Source: Flavobacteriales bacterium (GTDB lineage Bacteria > Bacteroidota > Bacteroidia > Flavobacteriales_D > Sanyastnellaceae). Taken from it: 36,451 nt of DNA. The DNA is taken from assembly GCA_029245065.1 (NCBI GenBank), contig JAQWQB010000029.1, positions 1-36,451 on the forward strand, given 5' to 3'. Numbering within the stretch: the stretch's first letter is position 1; every line of letters starts with the position of its first letter. Below the pieces are notes generated by a model that was not told where the DNA came from, did not search any database, and saw only the letters and a program-made list of their open reading frames with translations. A program made the position numbers and the translations under genes. Of the stretch, positions 1-8,998 are shown piece by piece.

Positions 1-288
1 TGGAGTAACTGCGTCAAGCGACTTGCGTTCAACTAGTTCCTGAAGGGTATCAATATTAATTCCTTTGTATTCAACGCGGTTACGGTTTCTGAAACCGAAT
101 TTCGGTACACGACGTTGGAGTGGCATTTGCCCTCCTTCGAAACCAATTTTACGCTTGTAACCTGATCTCGACTTGGCTCCTTTGTGTCCACGTGTAGATG
201 TTCCACCGTGTCCGGATCCTTCGCCTCGACCAACTCGCTTTCGCTGCTTGGTTGAACCTGCCGCTGGTTTTAGGCTGCTCAAATTCAT
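1..288 (-). CDS. rplO: 50S ribosomal protein L15 (3' end cut by window edge)
   Basis: Large-subunit protein L15, a late-assembling protein that contacts 23S rRNA. The first 96 residues are visible. They begin MNLSSLKPA and contain the basic glycine-rich segment [18 protein letters not shown] typical of the L15 N-terminus, followed by the conserved [12 protein letters not shown]. The frame is open to the window edge, so about one third of the protein is missing. The ATG lies 18 bases after the rpmD stop and gives the family N-terminus. Next in this operon type would be secY, outside the window. Confidence 0.97.
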   Translation of the reverse strand, partial: MNLSSLKPAAGSTKQRKRVGRGEGSGHGGTSTRGHKGAKSRSGYKRKIGFEGGQMPLQRRVPKFGFRNRNRVEYKGINIDTLQELVERKSLDAVTP

Positions 289-306
289 ATGCTGGTTTTT
301 AAGGGG

Positions 307-486
307 TTATTTTTCTTCTACTTTCAATAGGTGGCTTACCTTATTGATCATTCCCATGATCTGAGGCGTAGCATCCTTTTCAATTGACACATTCAACTTC
401 TTAAGTCCAAGTGCCTGGATAGTGTCTTTTTGGCGCTGTGGGCGACCAATTGCACTACGTACCTGTGTAATAATTACTTTCGACAT
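307..486 (-). CDS. rpmD: 50S ribosomal protein L30
   Basis: Small large-subunit protein L30, 59 residues, the usual bacterial length. The conserved pattern is visible: an N-terminal strand ([12 protein letters not shown]), then [14 protein letters not shown] and a C-terminal helix with MINKVSHLL. The reading frame is open further upstream to 555, but that extension lies inside rpsE, and MSKVIITQ matches the family start. It lies 10 bases after rpsE and 18 before rplO in the spc segment. Confidence 0.97.
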   Translation of the reverse strand: MSKVIITQVRSAIGRPQRQKDTIQALGLKKLNVSIEKDATPQIMGMINKVSHLLKVEEK

Positions 487-496
487 AATTCTAGTC

Positions 497-1012
497 TTAG
501 CCGTTAAATACTTTGCTAACAGAGATACCACGAAGGTCAGCGATTTCGCGAGCATCGCGAAGTAAGCTAAGTGCTTCGTACGTCGCCTTCACTACATTGT
601 GAGGGTTAGACGATCCCAATGATTTTGCAAGTACATCTGTGATACCAACACTCTCTAGTACGGCACGCATAGCACCACCTGCAATTACACCTGTTCCGTT
701 CGCCGCTGGCTTGATAAGAACGTGAGCACCACCGTAACGAGCTTCTTGCTTGTGAGGAATCGTACCATGCAAAAGAGGAACACGAATAAGGTTCTTCTTC
801 GCATCATCAATTCCCTTGGTGATTGCTGTTGTTACTTCCCTTGACTTACCGAGACCGTGTCCTACTACACCACTTTCATCTCCTACTACAACAATAGCAG
901 AAAAACTGAAAGTACGTCCACCCTTTGTTACTTTGGTAACACGGTTGATTCCAACCAAGCGGTCTTTAAGTTCGATATCTGTTGATCGTACTGATCGAAG
1001 TTGAGTTGCCAT
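497..1012 (-). CDS. rpsE: 30S ribosomal protein S5
   Basis: Small-subunit protein S5, 171 residues. It helps form the mRNA entry channel and contributes to decoding accuracy. The N-terminal double-stranded-RNA-binding-like domain is visible ([31 protein letters not shown]), followed by the C-terminal S5 fold ([18 protein letters not shown], then [15 protein letters not shown]). The ATG 6 bases after rplR gives MATQLRSV, a short N-terminal tail before the first domain. Part of the ribosomal operon between rplR and rpmD. Confidence 0.98.
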   Translation of the reverse strand: MATQLRSVRSTDIELKDRLVGINRVTKVTKGGRTFSFSAIVVVGDESGVVGHGLGKSREVTTAITKGIDDAKKNLIRVPLLHGTIPHKQEARYGGAHVLIKPAANGTGVIAGGAMRAVLESVGITDVLAKSLGSSNPHNVVKATYEALSLLRDAREIADLRGISVSKVFNG

Positions 1013-1018
1013 AATTCT

Positions 1019-1372
1019 TTAGAATTTCAGACCGCCCTCACGAGCTGCATCTGCCAATTGCTTAATTCTTCCGTGATACAAGTAGCCATTACGATCGAAA
1101 ATTACAGATTCAATACCTGCTGCTTTTGCACTTTCTGCAATTGCTTTTCCAACCTTGGCCGCTTGTTCTATTTTCGCAATGTTTTGCGCATCTTCCATCT
1201 TAAGTGAAGAGGCTGCCGCAAGTGTTTTACCACTAGCGTCATCAATCACCTGAGCATAGATTTGCTTGTTACTGCGATATACTGACAAACGCGGACGTTC
1301 TTCAGTTCCGTGAACTTTTCCACGAACTCGTCTTTTAATACGAAGTCTACTGTTACGTTTTGACAGAGCCAT
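1019..1372 (-). CDS. rplR: 50S ribosomal protein L18
   Basis: Large-subunit protein L18, which binds 5S rRNA with L5 in the central protuberance. The product has 117 residues, normal for bacteria. The basic N-terminus ([19 protein letters not shown]) is followed by [21 protein letters not shown] and the C-terminal [24 protein letters not shown], all L18 signatures. It sits 9 bases after rplF and 6 before rpsE, the standard spc order. Confidence 0.98.
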   Translation of the reverse strand: MALSKRNSRLRIKRRVRGKVHGTEERPRLSVYRSNKQIYAQVIDDASGKTLAAASSLKMEDAQNIAKIEQAAKVGKAIAESAKAAGIESVIFDRNGYLYHGRIKQLADAAREGGLKF

Positions 1373-1381
1373 GATCTAAAA

Positions 1382-1936
1382 TTATTTACTAGCAGATTTA
1401 CCTGCTTTACGACGAATAAATTCTCCTTTAAAGCGTACGCCTTTTCCTTTGTAAGGTTCTGGTTTACGCAATGATCTAATTTTGGCAGCTACTTGACCAA
1501 TCAATTGCTTGTCATGGCTTTCCAAAACTACCTCAGGGTTTGACCCCTTCTTTGTTTCAGCTGTTACTTTGATCTCCTTAGGGAGTTCAATAACAATAGG
1601 GTGGCTATATCCCAAGGCAAGTTCTAACACTTGTCCTGCTGATTTAGCACGGTACCCTACTCCAACTAACTCAAGTTCTTTTTTGTATCCGATTGTTACA
1701 CCTTCAATCATATTGAAGATCAATGAACGGTACAAACCATGCTTCGCACGGTGATCTTTTAAGTCAGAAGGACGCGAAAGTACAACTTCTCCTTCTTCTA
1801 TCTTAACCTCAATAGCAGAATCTACTTCTTGAGTCAAAGTTCCCTTAGGTCCTTTAACAGTCACCACGTTGTTTGCGTCAATAGACACTTCAACTCCGTT
1901 GGTGATGGTTACTGGTGCTTTACCTATCCTAGACAT
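1382..1936 (-). CDS. rplF: 50S ribosomal protein L6
   Basis: Large-subunit protein L6, 184 residues, located near the factor-binding site and the sarcin-ricin loop. The two tandem L6 repeats are visible: residues about 1-80 (MSRIGKAPV, VKGPKGTLTQEV) and about 85-180 (VGVGYRAKSAGQ, LGYSHPI). The C-terminal signature is KIRSLRKPEPYKGKGVR. The start gives the family's invariant MSRIGK(x)P beginning. It lies 18 bases after rpsH and 9 before rplR. Confidence 0.98.
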   Translation of the reverse strand: MSRIGKAPVTITNGVEVSIDANNVVTVKGPKGTLTQEVDSAIEVKIEEGEVVLSRPSDLKDHRAKHGLYRSLIFNMIEGVTIGYKKELELVGVGYRAKSAGQVLELALGYSHPIVIELPKEIKVTAETKKGSNPEVVLESHDKQLIGQVAAKIRSLRKPEPYKGKGVRFKGEFIRRKAGKSASK

Positions 1937-1954
1937 CTTTATTCTGTTGTCAGA

Positions 1955-2353
1955 TTAATAAACGTAGCAGAGGACTTCACCCCCTACATTAAGGTTACGT
2001 GCTTCCTTTTCAGTCATCACTCCACGAGAAGTAGATAGAATAGAAACACCCAGGCCGTTAAGAATTCTTGGAAGACTGTCCTTGCCTGCATATTTACGAA
2101 GACCTGGCTTACTCACACGTTGAATGTCAGTAATAGCTGGACGCTTCGACTTTGGGTGGTACTTCAATGCAATTTTAATTGCACCCTGCTTATCATCATC
2201 CATGAACTTGTAGTTCAAGATGTATCCCTTGTCAAAAAGAATCTTAGTGATTTCTTTCTTCAAGTTAGAAGCGGGAATTTCCACTACTTTATGCTGTGCC
2301 ATCTGCGCATTTCTAATGCGTGTCAGGTAATCTGCGATTGGATCTGTATACAT
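1955..2353 (-). CDS. rpsH: 30S ribosomal protein S8
   Basis: Small-subunit protein S8, 132 residues. It binds 16S rRNA helix 21 early in assembly. In E. coli it also represses its own operon by binding the spc mRNA. I did not identify a matching mRNA site near rplE here. Visible signatures are [14 protein letters not shown] at the N-terminus and the C-terminal [20 protein letters not shown] with GGEVLCYVY. Five bases follow rpsN, and 18 bases separate it from rplF. Confidence 0.98.
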   Translation of the reverse strand: MYTDPIADYLTRIRNAQMAQHKVVEIPASNLKKEITKILFDKGYILNYKFMDDDKQGAIKIALKYHPKSKRPAITDIQRVSKPGLRKYAGKDSLPRILNGLGVSILSTSRGVMTEKEARNLNVGGEVLCYVY

Positions 2354-2358
2354 AACTC

Positions 2359-2628
2359 TTACCAGCTTGCTTTTTTAACTCCAGGAATCTTCCCTGACAA
2401 TGCCATTTCTCGGAATGTCACACGAGAGAGTCCAAATTGACGCATGTAACCACGCGGACGTCCAGTTAGACTGCAACGATTGTGTAGTCGTACATAAGAA
2501 GAGTTCTTAGGTAGCTTTTGTAGGGCATCCCAATCTCCTGCTTCTTTCAGCGCTGCTCTTTTCTCAGCATAACGAGCTACAAGTCTTTCACGCTTGCGCT
2601 CACGGGCTTTCATTGATTCCTTCGCCAT
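2359..2628 (-). CDS. rpsN: 30S ribosomal protein S14, zinc-independent long form
   Basis: Small-subunit protein S14, 89 residues, placed in the head near the decoding region. This is the long, zinc-free paralogue. It has a single Cys in [21 protein letters not shown] and lacks the paired CxxC motifs of the 61-residue zinc form. The frame is open up to 2658, overlapping rplE. The ATG at 2628 gives the family start [12 protein letters not shown] and sits 4 bases after the rplE stop, so I chose it. Confidence 0.97.
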   Translation of the reverse strand: MAKESMKARERKRERLVARYAEKRAALKEAGDWDALQKLPKNSSYVRLHNRCSLTGRPRGYMRQFGLSRVTFREMALSGKIPGVKKASW

Positions 2629-2632
2629 GATT

Positions 2633-3184
2633 CTAGTTCTTAGTGAATGGAAATCCAAACGCTGTGAGCAATGCTTTCGCCTCTTCGTCAGTGCGAGCTG
2701 TTGTCACAATGGTGATATCCATCCCATTGATGTATTTAATTTTATCAATATTCAATTCAGGGAAAATGATTTGTTCCTTGATACCGAATGTAAAGTTTCC
2801 TCTTCCGTCAAATCCTTTTGCCTTCACACCTCTGAAGTCACGAGTACGTGGCAAAGAAGCAGCAATTAATCTGTCAAGGAATTCATACATGTGAACACGA
2901 CGAAGTGTTACACGGCATCCGATTGGCATTCCCTTACGCAATTTGAAGTTCGAAATATCCTTCGAAGAGTAAGTAGGAATAGCGCGTTGACCAGCGATTG
3001 CAGACATTTCTTCTACTGCTGTGTCAATCATTTTCTTATCTGCCACAGCTTTACCAATTCCTTGGTTAAGGCATATCTTAGTGATACGTGGCACTTCCAT
3101 AGAAGAGCTGTAGTCAAACTGCTCCTGGAGTTTCTTTTTGATATCTCCCTCGTAGGAAGTTTGTAATCTTGGAACGTAACTCAT
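2633..3184 (-). CDS. rplE: 50S ribosomal protein L5
   Basis: Large-subunit protein L5, 183 residues. It binds 5S rRNA and touches the P-site tRNA. Signatures visible: [17 protein letters not shown] near the N-terminus, [20 protein letters not shown], then [16 protein letters not shown] and the C-terminal [22 protein letters not shown]. Its ATG overlaps the rplX stop in a TAATG arrangement, so translation of the two is probably coupled. Four bases separate it from rpsN. Confidence 0.98.
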   Translation of the reverse strand: MSYVPRLQTSYEGDIKKKLQEQFDYSSSMEVPRITKICLNQGIGKAVADKKMIDTAVEEMSAIAGQRAIPTYSSKDISNFKLRKGMPIGCRVTLRRVHMYEFLDRLIAASLPRTRDFRGVKAKGFDGRGNFTFGIKEQIIFPELNIDKIKYINGMDITIVTTARTDEEAKALLTAFGFPFTKN

Positions 3185-3504
3185 TACTTGATCTCCTCAT
3201 TAGATTTCTTAGAAAAGCGAACAAGCTTTCCGTCATCACCTCTACGGCGACCAACGCGTGTTGCATTTCCCTGGTTATCAATTACCATAACATTTGAGAT
3301 ATGGATTCCAGCTTCTTGCTCGATCACACCTCCTTGTGGGTTGGTTGCATTAGGTTTCACGTGACGCGTTACCATGTTTACACCTTCGATCGTAATACGA
3401 TCACTTGAACGATCTACAACAAGTACAGTACCTGTTTTACCTTTAGATGTTCCTGCGATCACTTTTACTTGATCTCCCTTTTTTACTTTCAAACGCTTTT
3501 CCAT
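3184..3504 (-). CDS. rplX: 50S ribosomal protein L24
   Basis: Large-subunit protein L24, 106 residues, an assembly initiator located near the peptide exit. The KOW motif is visible in VKKGDQVKVIAGTSKGKTG, followed by VEGVNMVTRHVKP-like residues and QGGVIEQEAGIHISNVM. The C-terminal tail is basic, as usual in this phylum. The stop codon TAA shares its last A with the ATG of rplE. It lies 12 bases after rplN. Confidence 0.98.
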   Translation of the reverse strand: MEKRLKVKKGDQVKVIAGTSKGKTGTVLVVDRSSDRITIEGVNMVTRHVKPNATNPQGGVIEQEAGIHISNVMVIDNQGNATRVGRRRGDDGKLVRFSKKSNEEIK

Positions 3505-3516
3505 CGTCCCGTTTAA

Positions 3517-3885
3517 TTAAAGCACCTCAGGTGCAAGTGATACGATTTTCATGAAATTCTTATCACGAAGCTCTCTCGCTACAGGGCCAAAGATACGTGT
3601 TCCACGAATCTCACCTGTAGTATTCAAAAGCACTACTGCGTTGTCATCAAAGCGAATGTAGCTACCATCGGCACGACGTACTTCTTTCTTAGTACGTACT
3701 ACTACTGCTTTAGAGACTTGACCTTTTTTTACGTTCCCGGAAGGAGTTGAATCTTTCACGGTAACAACGATCTTATCGCCAATGCTAGCATAGCGGCGGC
3801 GCGTTCCTCCGAGGACACGGATACATAGTACTTCTTTCGCACCACTGTTATCCGCCACTTTTAATCGGCTTTCTTGTTGTATCAT
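3517..3885 (-). CDS. rplN: 50S ribosomal protein L14
   Basis: Large-subunit protein L14, 122 residues, the length seen in almost all bacteria. It lies at the subunit interface. The start [17 protein letters not shown] is nearly invariant. Further signatures are [17 protein letters not shown], the basic [23 protein letters not shown] and the C-terminal [13 protein letters not shown] with [12 protein letters not shown]. It lies 27 bases after rpsQ, the widest gap inside the operon, and 12 before rplX. Confidence 0.99.
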   Translation of the reverse strand: MIQQESRLKVADNSGAKEVLCIRVLGGTRRRYASIGDKIVVTVKDSTPSGNVKKGQVSKAVVVRTKKEVRRADGSYIRFDDNAVVLLNTTGEIRGTRIFGPVARELRDKNFMKIVSLAPEVL

Positions 3886-3912
3886 CGTTAATCTTATTGA
3901 GGATTACCAGAA

Positions 3913-4173
3913 TTACTTTGCACGTTCAACAATTTGAACAAGTCTCCATCGCTTGTTCTTGCTTAACGGTCTGGTCTCCATGATCTTTACTGTATCTCCA
4001 ATATTGCACTCATCCTTTTCGTCGTGTGCAATGAATTTCTTAGTCTGCTTAATAAACTTACCGTACTTCGCATGCTTCATGCGACGCTCTACAGAAACCA
4101 CGATGGACTTATCCATCTTGTTTGAGGTCACTACGCCGATACGTTCTTTTCTAAGGTTACGAGTCGTTTCCAT
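3913..4173 (-). CDS. rpsQ: 30S ribosomal protein S17
   Basis: Small-subunit protein S17, 86 residues, an early 16S rRNA binder with an OB fold. Visible family motifs are [19 protein letters not shown] at the N-terminus, [22 protein letters not shown] in the middle, and [20 protein letters not shown] at the end. It sits between rpmC (11-base gap) and rplN (27-base gap), the usual S10-to-spc junction. No promoter-like sequence is evident in that gap. Confidence 0.98.
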   Translation of the reverse strand: METTRNLRKERIGVVTSNKMDKSIVVSVERRMKHAKYGKFIKQTKKFIAHDEKDECNIGDTVKIMETRPLSKNKRWRLVQIVERAK

Positions 4174-4184
4174 TGTCTTTCTGT

Positions 4185-4379
4185 TTACGCCTTTTGTTTG
4201 CGAGCACTGAGCTCGGTCATCAAACGGGCAATGTCTTTTTTCATTTCGCGAATTACATTCGGATTCTCCAAACCAGCAATGGTGTGATTGAATCGTACTT
4301 TGCTCAATTCATCTTGAGCAGTTGCGATGCGCTCTTGCAGGTCGGTGTCCGACATCTGCGTGATTTCTTCCATTTTCAT
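4185..4379 (-). CDS. rpmC: 50S ribosomal protein L29
   Basis: Large-subunit protein L29, 64 residues, a two-helix protein at the polypeptide exit where trigger factor and the signal recognition particle dock. The pattern [18 protein letters not shown] followed by [21 protein letters not shown] is typical. The first two Met codons are two residues apart (MKM). I used the first, 11 bases after rplP. Eleven bases also separate it from rpsQ. Confidence 0.96.
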   Translation of the reverse strand: MKMEEITQMSDTDLQERIATAQDELSKVRFNHTIAGLENPNVIREMKKDIARLMTELSARKQKA

Positions 4380-4390
4380 CGTACCTCGTA

Positions 4391-4810
4391 TTATTCGGTA
4401 TAGTCAGGTCTCATTACAAACTTGGTGCGTACTGGCAACTTTTGTGCTGCTAAACGCAATGCTTCCTTAGCTACTTCCAAAGGAACACCGTCTACCTCAA
4501 ACATAATTCTTCCAGGCTTGACAACTGCTACCCAATGGCTAGGAGCTCCCTTACCCTTACCCATACGTACTTCGGCAGGCTTAGAGGTGATAGGCTTGTC
4601 TGGAAAAATTCTGATCCACACTTTTCCTTCACGCTTCATATAACGGGTTACCGCAACACGAGCAGATTCAATCTGGCGAGAAGTGATAAAACCTTCGTCC
4701 ATGGTCTTTAGACCACACGATCCGAATGAGATCGTTGAACCGCGGTATGCGATTCCTTTGATCACACCCTTCTGATTTTTACGGTATTTGGTTCTTTTTG
4801 GCTGTAACAT
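4391..4810 (-). CDS. rplP: 50S ribosomal protein L16
   Basis: Large-subunit protein L16, 139 residues, close to the A site and the peptidyl transferase centre. Signatures are [15 protein letters not shown] at the start, [21 protein letters not shown], then [24 protein letters not shown] and the C-terminal [12 protein letters not shown]. The length is normal. It lies 22 bases after rpsC and 11 before rpmC. Confidence 0.99.
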   Translation of the reverse strand: MLQPKRTKYRKNQKGVIKGIAYRGSTISFGSCGLKTMDEGFITSRQIESARVAVTRYMKREGKVWIRIFPDKPITSKPAEVRMGKGKGAPSHWVAVVKPGRIMFEVDGVPLEVAKEALRLAAQKLPVRTKFVMRPDYTE

Positions 4811-4832
4811 CGTACTAACTCTTTAATGCAAA

Positions 4833-5558
4833 TTACTTTCTGCTACGACGACGACGTGCTCCGCCTCCGCCTGGTGCATTTCCTCCAGCACCGCGCTTTT
4901 CTTTCATTCCTGCCGTTGGGCTAAGGTCTCTCTTTCCGTAAACCTCTCCACGACAGATCCATACTTTCACTCCAATTCTACCATAGGTAGTGTGTGCTTC
5001 AGACAATGCATAATCAATGTCTGCACGGAATGTGTGCAATGGAATTCGACCGTCTTTGAAAGTCTCTGTACGTGCCATTTCAGCTCCGTTCAAACGACCT
5101 GCGATAGTCACCTTAATCCCTTCAGCTCCCATTCTCATGGTGCTTGCAATAGCCATTTTAATAGCTCTACGGAAAGAAATTCTCGCCTCAAGTTGACGTG
5201 AGATACTGTCAGCAACAAGTGTAGCGTCTAGTTCTGGTCTCTTGATTTCAAAGATGTTGATCTGAACTTCTTTACCAGTAAGTTTCTTCAACTCTTCTTT
5301 CAACTTATCTACTTCAGATCCGCCTTTCCCAATGATTACACCTGGACGCGCAGTTTGGATCGTTACCGTTACAAGCTTGAGCGTACGCTCAATGATGATA
5401 CGTGCAACACTCGCTTTACGTAGACGAGCTAGTAGATATTTACGGATTTTATCATCCTCTGCGATCTTATCCGCATAGTTGTTTCCTCCGTACCAGTTAG
5501 ACTCCCATCCGCGGATGAAGCCGAGTCGATTACCTATTGGATTGGTCTTCTGTCCCAT
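4833..5558 (-). CDS. rpsC: 30S ribosomal protein S3
   Basis: Small-subunit protein S3, 241 residues, lining the mRNA entry tunnel. The start [20 protein letters not shown] is family-typical. A KH domain carries the motif [20 protein letters not shown] at about residues 73-92. The C-terminal domain includes [27 protein letters not shown] and [10 protein letters not shown]. The tail is rich in Gly and Arg ([10 protein letters not shown]), a common variable extension. It lies 9 bases after rplV and 22 before rplP. Confidence 0.99.
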   Translation of the reverse strand: MGQKTNPIGNRLGFIRGWESNWYGGNNYADKIAEDDKIRKYLLARLRKASVARIIIERTLKLVTVTIQTARPGVIIGKGGSEVDKLKEELKKLTGKEVQINIFEIKRPELDATLVADSISRQLEARISFRRAIKMAIASTMRMGAEGIKVTIAGRLNGAEMARTETFKDGRIPLHTFRADIDYALSEAHTTYGRIGVKVWICRGEVYGKRDLSPTAGMKEKRGAGGNAPGGGGARRRRSRK

Positions 5559-5567
5559 TCTATTGTC

Positions 5568-5963
5568 TTATTTGGCGCTATCAACGATGATTGTAACGTG
5601 GTTCGAACGCTTTCTGATTCGATGTGCACGACCCTGCGGAGCAGGACGCAATCTCTTCAACATACGAGCACTATCCACTTGAATTTCACTAACTACTAGG
5701 TTAGATTCTTCTGGACGATCACCTTCGTTTTTCGTCTCCCAGTTAGCAATTGCACTACGCAAAAGCTTTTCTAGTCTCAAAGAAGCTTCCTGCTTGCTGA
5801 ACTTCAAAATGTTCAACGCTTGAAAAACATCTTTCCCACGAATGGTATCTGCTACCTTGCGCATCTTGCGAGGTGACGTAGGACAATTGTTAAGCTTAGC
5901 GATTGCTAAACTCTTCATTGCTTCCTTACGTTCTTCTGCCTTTAGTCGTTTTCTGGCACCCAT
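5568..5963 (-). CDS. rplV: 50S ribosomal protein L22
   Basis: Large-subunit protein L22, 131 residues. Its long hairpin lines the exit tunnel near the macrolide site. Visible motifs are [22 protein letters not shown] and the C-terminal [26 protein letters not shown], which is the tunnel loop. The N-terminal extension of about 25 residues ([16 protein letters not shown]) is usual in Bacteroidota, so I kept this ATG. It follows rpsS by 22 bases and precedes rpsC by 9. Confidence 0.98.
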   Translation of the reverse strand: MGARKRLKAEERKEAMKSLAIAKLNNCPTSPRKMRKVADTIRGKDVFQALNILKFSKQEASLRLEKLLRSAIANWETKNEGDRPEESNLVVSEIQVDSARMLKRLRPAPQGRAHRIRKRSNHVTIIVDSAK

Positions 5964-5985
5964 GACTTAAATCTTTATACGTTGA

Positions 5986-6267
5986 TTAACGTCTTCCTTT
6001 ATCTTTTTTATTCCCTCCGTGTCCACGGAAAGTACGAGTTGGAGAAAACTCTCCTAACTTGTGACCTACCATGTTCTCTGTACAGAATACAGGGATGAAT
6101 TGACGGCCGTTGTGTACAGCTATTGTCAACCCAACAAAGTCAGGTGTAATTGTCGAGGATCGTGACCAAGTTTTGATCACAGATTTTTTCCCGGATTCTT
6201 GTGCTTCCTCTACACGCTGGTTAAGCTTGTAATGCACAAATGGTGGTTTCTTCAGTGAACGAGCCAT
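5986..6267 (-). CDS. rpsS: 30S ribosomal protein S19
   Basis: Small-subunit protein S19, 93 residues, which forms intersubunit bridges at the head with S13. The start [15 protein letters not shown], the central [24 protein letters not shown] and the C-terminal [19 protein letters not shown] are clear family signatures. It lies 11 bases after rplB and 22 before rplV in normal S10 order. Confidence 0.99.
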   Translation of the reverse strand: MARSLKKPPFVHYKLNQRVEEAQESGKKSVIKTWSRSSTITPDFVGLTIAVHNGRQFIPVFCTENMVGHKLGEFSPTRTFRGHGGNKKDKGRR

Positions 6268-6278
6268 AGTTAATCAAC

Positions 6279-7103
6279 TTATTTCTTACGACGTTCAATT
6301 ATATACTTATTACTTTGCTTCTTCGGGCTACGAGTCTTATACCCTTTAGCCGGCACGCCATTGCGGCTACGTGGATGTCCTCCAGACTGACGTCCTTCAC
6401 CTCCACCCATTGGGTGATCCACTGGGTTCATAACCACACCACGTACTCTAGGACGACGTCCTAACCAGCGGCTACGTCCAGCTTTACCTGAAACTTGTAG
6501 GTTATGCTCAGAGTTAGATACTGAACCGATTGTTGCCATACATGTAGTCAGAACCATGCGTGTTTCTCCACTAGGAAGCTTCACGATTGCATACTTCTTA
6601 TCACGTGCATTCAACTGAGCGTAACTACCAGCACTACGTGCCATAATTCCACCCTGTCCTGGGTACAACTCAATGTTGTGGATTACTGTTCCCAAAGGAA
6701 TGTCACTTAGATAAAGTGCATTTCCTACCTCTGGAGAAGCATCTGATCCGCTCATGATCTGCTGACCTACCTTGATGCCTTCTGGGGCAACAATGTAACG
6801 CTTCTCTCCATCAGCATATGCTACAAGAGCAATACGTGCTGTACGGTTTGGATCGTATTCAATGGTTTCAATCGTACCAGCAACGCCGTGCTTGTCACGT
6901 TTGAAATCCATAATTCTATAGCGACGCTTGTGACCACCTCCACGGTAGCGCATCGTCATCTTTCCATTGTTGTTACGACCACCACTCTTCTTGATAGCTA
7001 CCAAGAGAGGTTTGTACGGCTTATCAGTCGTAATATCGTCAAACTCACTAATTACTTTGTGACGTTGACCTGGAGTGATTGGGTTTAGCTTTCTTAATGC
7101 CAT
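6279..7103 (-). CDS. rplB: 50S ribosomal protein L2
   Basis: Large-subunit protein L2, 274 residues, needed for subunit association and peptidyl transfer. Visible are the OB-fold RNA-binding half ([23 protein letters not shown]), the KOW-like central part, and the conserved C-terminal loop [15 protein letters not shown] with the functionally important His. After it comes the basic tail [19 protein letters not shown]. Length and start ([16 protein letters not shown]) match the family. It is 15 bases after rplW. Confidence 0.99.
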   Translation of the reverse strand: MALRKLNPITPGQRHKVISEFDDITTDKPYKPLLVAIKKSGGRNNNGKMTMRYRGGGHKRRYRIMDFKRDKHGVAGTIETIEYDPNRTARIALVAYADGEKRYIVAPEGIKVGQQIMSGSDASPEVGNALYLSDIPLGTVIHNIELYPGQGGIMARSAGSYAQLNARDKKYAIVKLPSGETRMVLTTCMATIGSVSNSEHNLQVSGKAGRSRWLGRRPRVRGVVMNPVDHPMGGGEGRQSGGHPRSRNGVPAKGYKTRSPKKQSNKYIIERRKK

Positions 7104-7118
7104 GACTTACTCCTCCTA

Positions 7119-7412
7119 TTAAATGTTATCGTAAAAGTCGATCATATCTCCTTCAGCTAGCTGAACGATCGCCTTTTTGTACGAGTTAGTTCTTCCAGTT
7201 ACCATGCCGGTCTTCGTGTAGCGAGATCTAGCCTTGCCATCCACATTAATCGTGCGGATTTTTTCAACTTTCACGCTATACGCAGCTTCAACTGCCTTCT
7301 TTATCTCAACCTTGTTAGCTCCTTTAGCAACAACGAATCCGTAGCGATTGTACTTCTCCGCGTCAGCTGTAAGCTTCTCAGTAATGAGGGGTTTTATCAA
7401 TACGTTGCTCAT
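7119..7412 (-). CDS. rplW: 50S ribosomal protein L23
   Basis: Large-subunit protein L23, 97 residues, at the exit-tunnel rim where trigger factor binds. The start MSNVLIKPLITEKLT, the pattern YGFVVAKGANKVEIKKAVEAAY and the conserved IRTINVDGKARSRYTKTG are visible. The end (AEGDMIDFYDNI) is typical of Bacteroidota forms. Eight bases separate it from rplD, and 15 follow before rplB. Confidence 0.98.
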   Translation of the reverse strand: MSNVLIKPLITEKLTADAEKYNRYGFVVAKGANKVEIKKAVEAAYSVKVEKIRTINVDGKARSRYTKTGMVTGRTNSYKKAIVQLAEGDMIDFYDNI

Positions 7413-7420
7413 CGTCGTAA

Positions 7421-8047
7421 TTATTTCAGCATGTCCTGAACAATCTCGTGGGCATTGCCTACGAAGATTAGGTTCTTACAATTCAAGATATCGTATGTAT
7501 TCAAATCACCTGCAACACGAACTTGATGTCCCTTAAGGTTACGAGAAGACTTGTAAATACTATCACTTTGGCTTGGCAATACAACAAGTGTTTTCTTGTC
7601 GTCTACTTTCAAGTTTTTCAAAACTGTCAAGTATGCCTGTGTCTTAGCTTCATTCATTTCCAATGAATCCAAGAACATAATTCCTTCTTCCTGTGCTTTG
7701 TAAGTCAATGCTGACTTACGAGCTAGTCTCTTCACTTTTACGTTCACTTTAAGAACGTACTTGTGCGGACGTGGGCCAAAAACAGTACCTCCTCCACGGA
7801 AAAGTGGATTCTTGATACTACCAGCACGCGCGGTACCGGTTCCTTTCTGACGCTTGATCTTACGGGTTGACCCTTTGATCTCACCACGTTCCTTACTCTT
7901 GTGATTTCCCTGGCGTTGAGCAGCTAAATAACGCTTAACGTCTAGATAAATCGCGTGATCATTCGGTTCGATAGCGAACACTGAATCATCGAGTTTTATT
8001 TTCTTCGAGGTTTTGTTTCCCTCTTTGTTGAATACCGTCAATTCCAT
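7421..8047 (-). CDS. rplD: 50S ribosomal protein L4
   Basis: Large-subunit protein L4, 208 residues. It has a globular domain and a long loop reaching into the exit tunnel. The loop is visible as KSKERGEIKGSTRKIKRQKG and GTARAGSIKNPLFRGGGTVFGPRPH. In E. coli L4 represses the S10 operon through the rpsJ leader. Here rpsJ is preceded by only 12 bases after fusA, so that leader cannot exist at the same place. The start lies 1 base after the rplC stop. Confidence 0.98.
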   Translation of the reverse strand: MELTVFNKEGNKTSKKIKLDDSVFAIEPNDHAIYLDVKRYLAAQRQGNHKSKERGEIKGSTRKIKRQKGTGTARAGSIKNPLFRGGGTVFGPRPHKYVLKVNVKVKRLARKSALTYKAQEEGIMFLDSLEMNEAKTQAYLTVLKNLKVDDKKTLVVLPSQSDSIYKSSRNLKGHQVRVAGDLNTYDILNCKNLIFVGNAHEIVQDMLK

Positions 8048-8048
8048 C

Positions 8049-8669
8049 TTACTTACGAATTAATACGGTTGCACCTTTGTGTCCGGGAACTGCACCTTTT
8101 ACGATGATCAATCCTTCTTCCGGCATCACTTTAAGAACTTCCAAGTTTTCAATTGTAACGCGCTTGTTACCTGTCTGTCCTGCCATGCGCATTCCTTTGA
8201 ATACACGTGCTGGATAAGACGCCGCACCAATTGAACCTGGTGCGCGTAACCTGTTATGTTGACCGTGAGTAGCTTGTCCTACCCCAGCGAATCCATGGCG
8301 CTTTACTACCCCTTGGAATCCCTTTCCTTTACTACGGCCTACGATGAACACGTAATCTCCTTCGTTGAACACTTCGTCAACTTTCACTTCATCACCCGTA
8401 CTTAACTCTTGATCAAAACCCTTGAATTCAACAAGTTTTTTCATCGGAGCTAATCCGTTCTTTTTAAAGTGTCCCATCATTGGTTTGGATGTACGTCGCT
8501 CACTTTTGGCACCATAGCCAAGTTGAATCGCTTCGTAACCATCTTTCTCCAGGGTCTTGACTTGTGTTACTACACAAGGACCAGCTTCAATAATCGTGCA
8601 TGGGACATTCTTCCCAGAGGCATTGAAGATGCTGGTCATACCTATTTTTTTCCCTATGAGTCCAGGCAT
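8049..8669 (-). CDS. rplC: 50S ribosomal protein L3
   Basis: Large-subunit protein L3, 206 residues, an assembly initiator with a loop reaching the peptidyl transferase centre. Signatures are [32 protein letters not shown], and [20 protein letters not shown] at about residues 145-164. The Gln that PrmB methylates in E. coli L3 aligns with Ala149 here, so this site is absent. Eleven bases follow rpsJ, and 1 base precedes rplD. Confidence 0.98.
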   Translation of the reverse strand: MPGLIGKKIGMTSIFNASGKNVPCTIIEAGPCVVTQVKTLEKDGYEAIQLGYGAKSERRTSKPMMGHFKKNGLAPMKKLVEFKGFDQELSTGDEVKVDEVFNEGDYVFIVGRSKGKGFQGVVKRHGFAGVGQATHGQHNRLRAPGSIGAASYPARVFKGMRMAGQTGNKRVTIENLEVLKVMPEEGLIIVKGAVPGHKGATVLIRK

Positions 8670-8680
8670 TGCTTTATCTA

Positions 8681-8986
8681 TTAAACTTTGATTTCTACTT
8701 CTACTCCACTAGGCAATTCCAAACGCATCAAGGCATCTACTGTTTTAGCTGAAGAGCTATAGATGTCTAGAAGGCGCTTGTAGCTTGAAAGCTCAAACTG
8801 CTCACGTGACTTCTTATTTACGTGTGGTGAACGGAGTACCGTGTACACACGACGATGAGTTGGCAATGGAATTGGTCCACTGATCACAGCACCGGTTGTC
8901 TTTACTGTCTTTACGATCTTCTCTGCTGACTTGTCAACCAAGTTGTGATCGTATGACTTTAGTTTTATGCGAATCTTCTGAGCCAT
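8681..8986 (-). CDS. rpsJ: 30S ribosomal protein S10
   Basis: Small-subunit protein S10, 101 residues, in the head of the subunit. In E. coli it is also NusE, an antitermination partner of NusB. The start [20 protein letters not shown] and the motif [29 protein letters not shown] are diagnostic. A TTG codon two residues upstream would add MT, but the ATG gives the family's usual N-terminus. It lies 12 bases after fusA with no tuf between, the usual Bacteroidota arrangement. Confidence 0.98.
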   Translation of the reverse strand: MAQKIRIKLKSYDHNLVDKSAEKIVKTVKTTGAVISGPIPLPTHRRVYTVLRSPHVNKKSREQFELSSYKRLLDIYSSSAKTVDALMRLELPSGVEVEIKV

Positions 8987-8998
8987 TGTCAAAATCGA

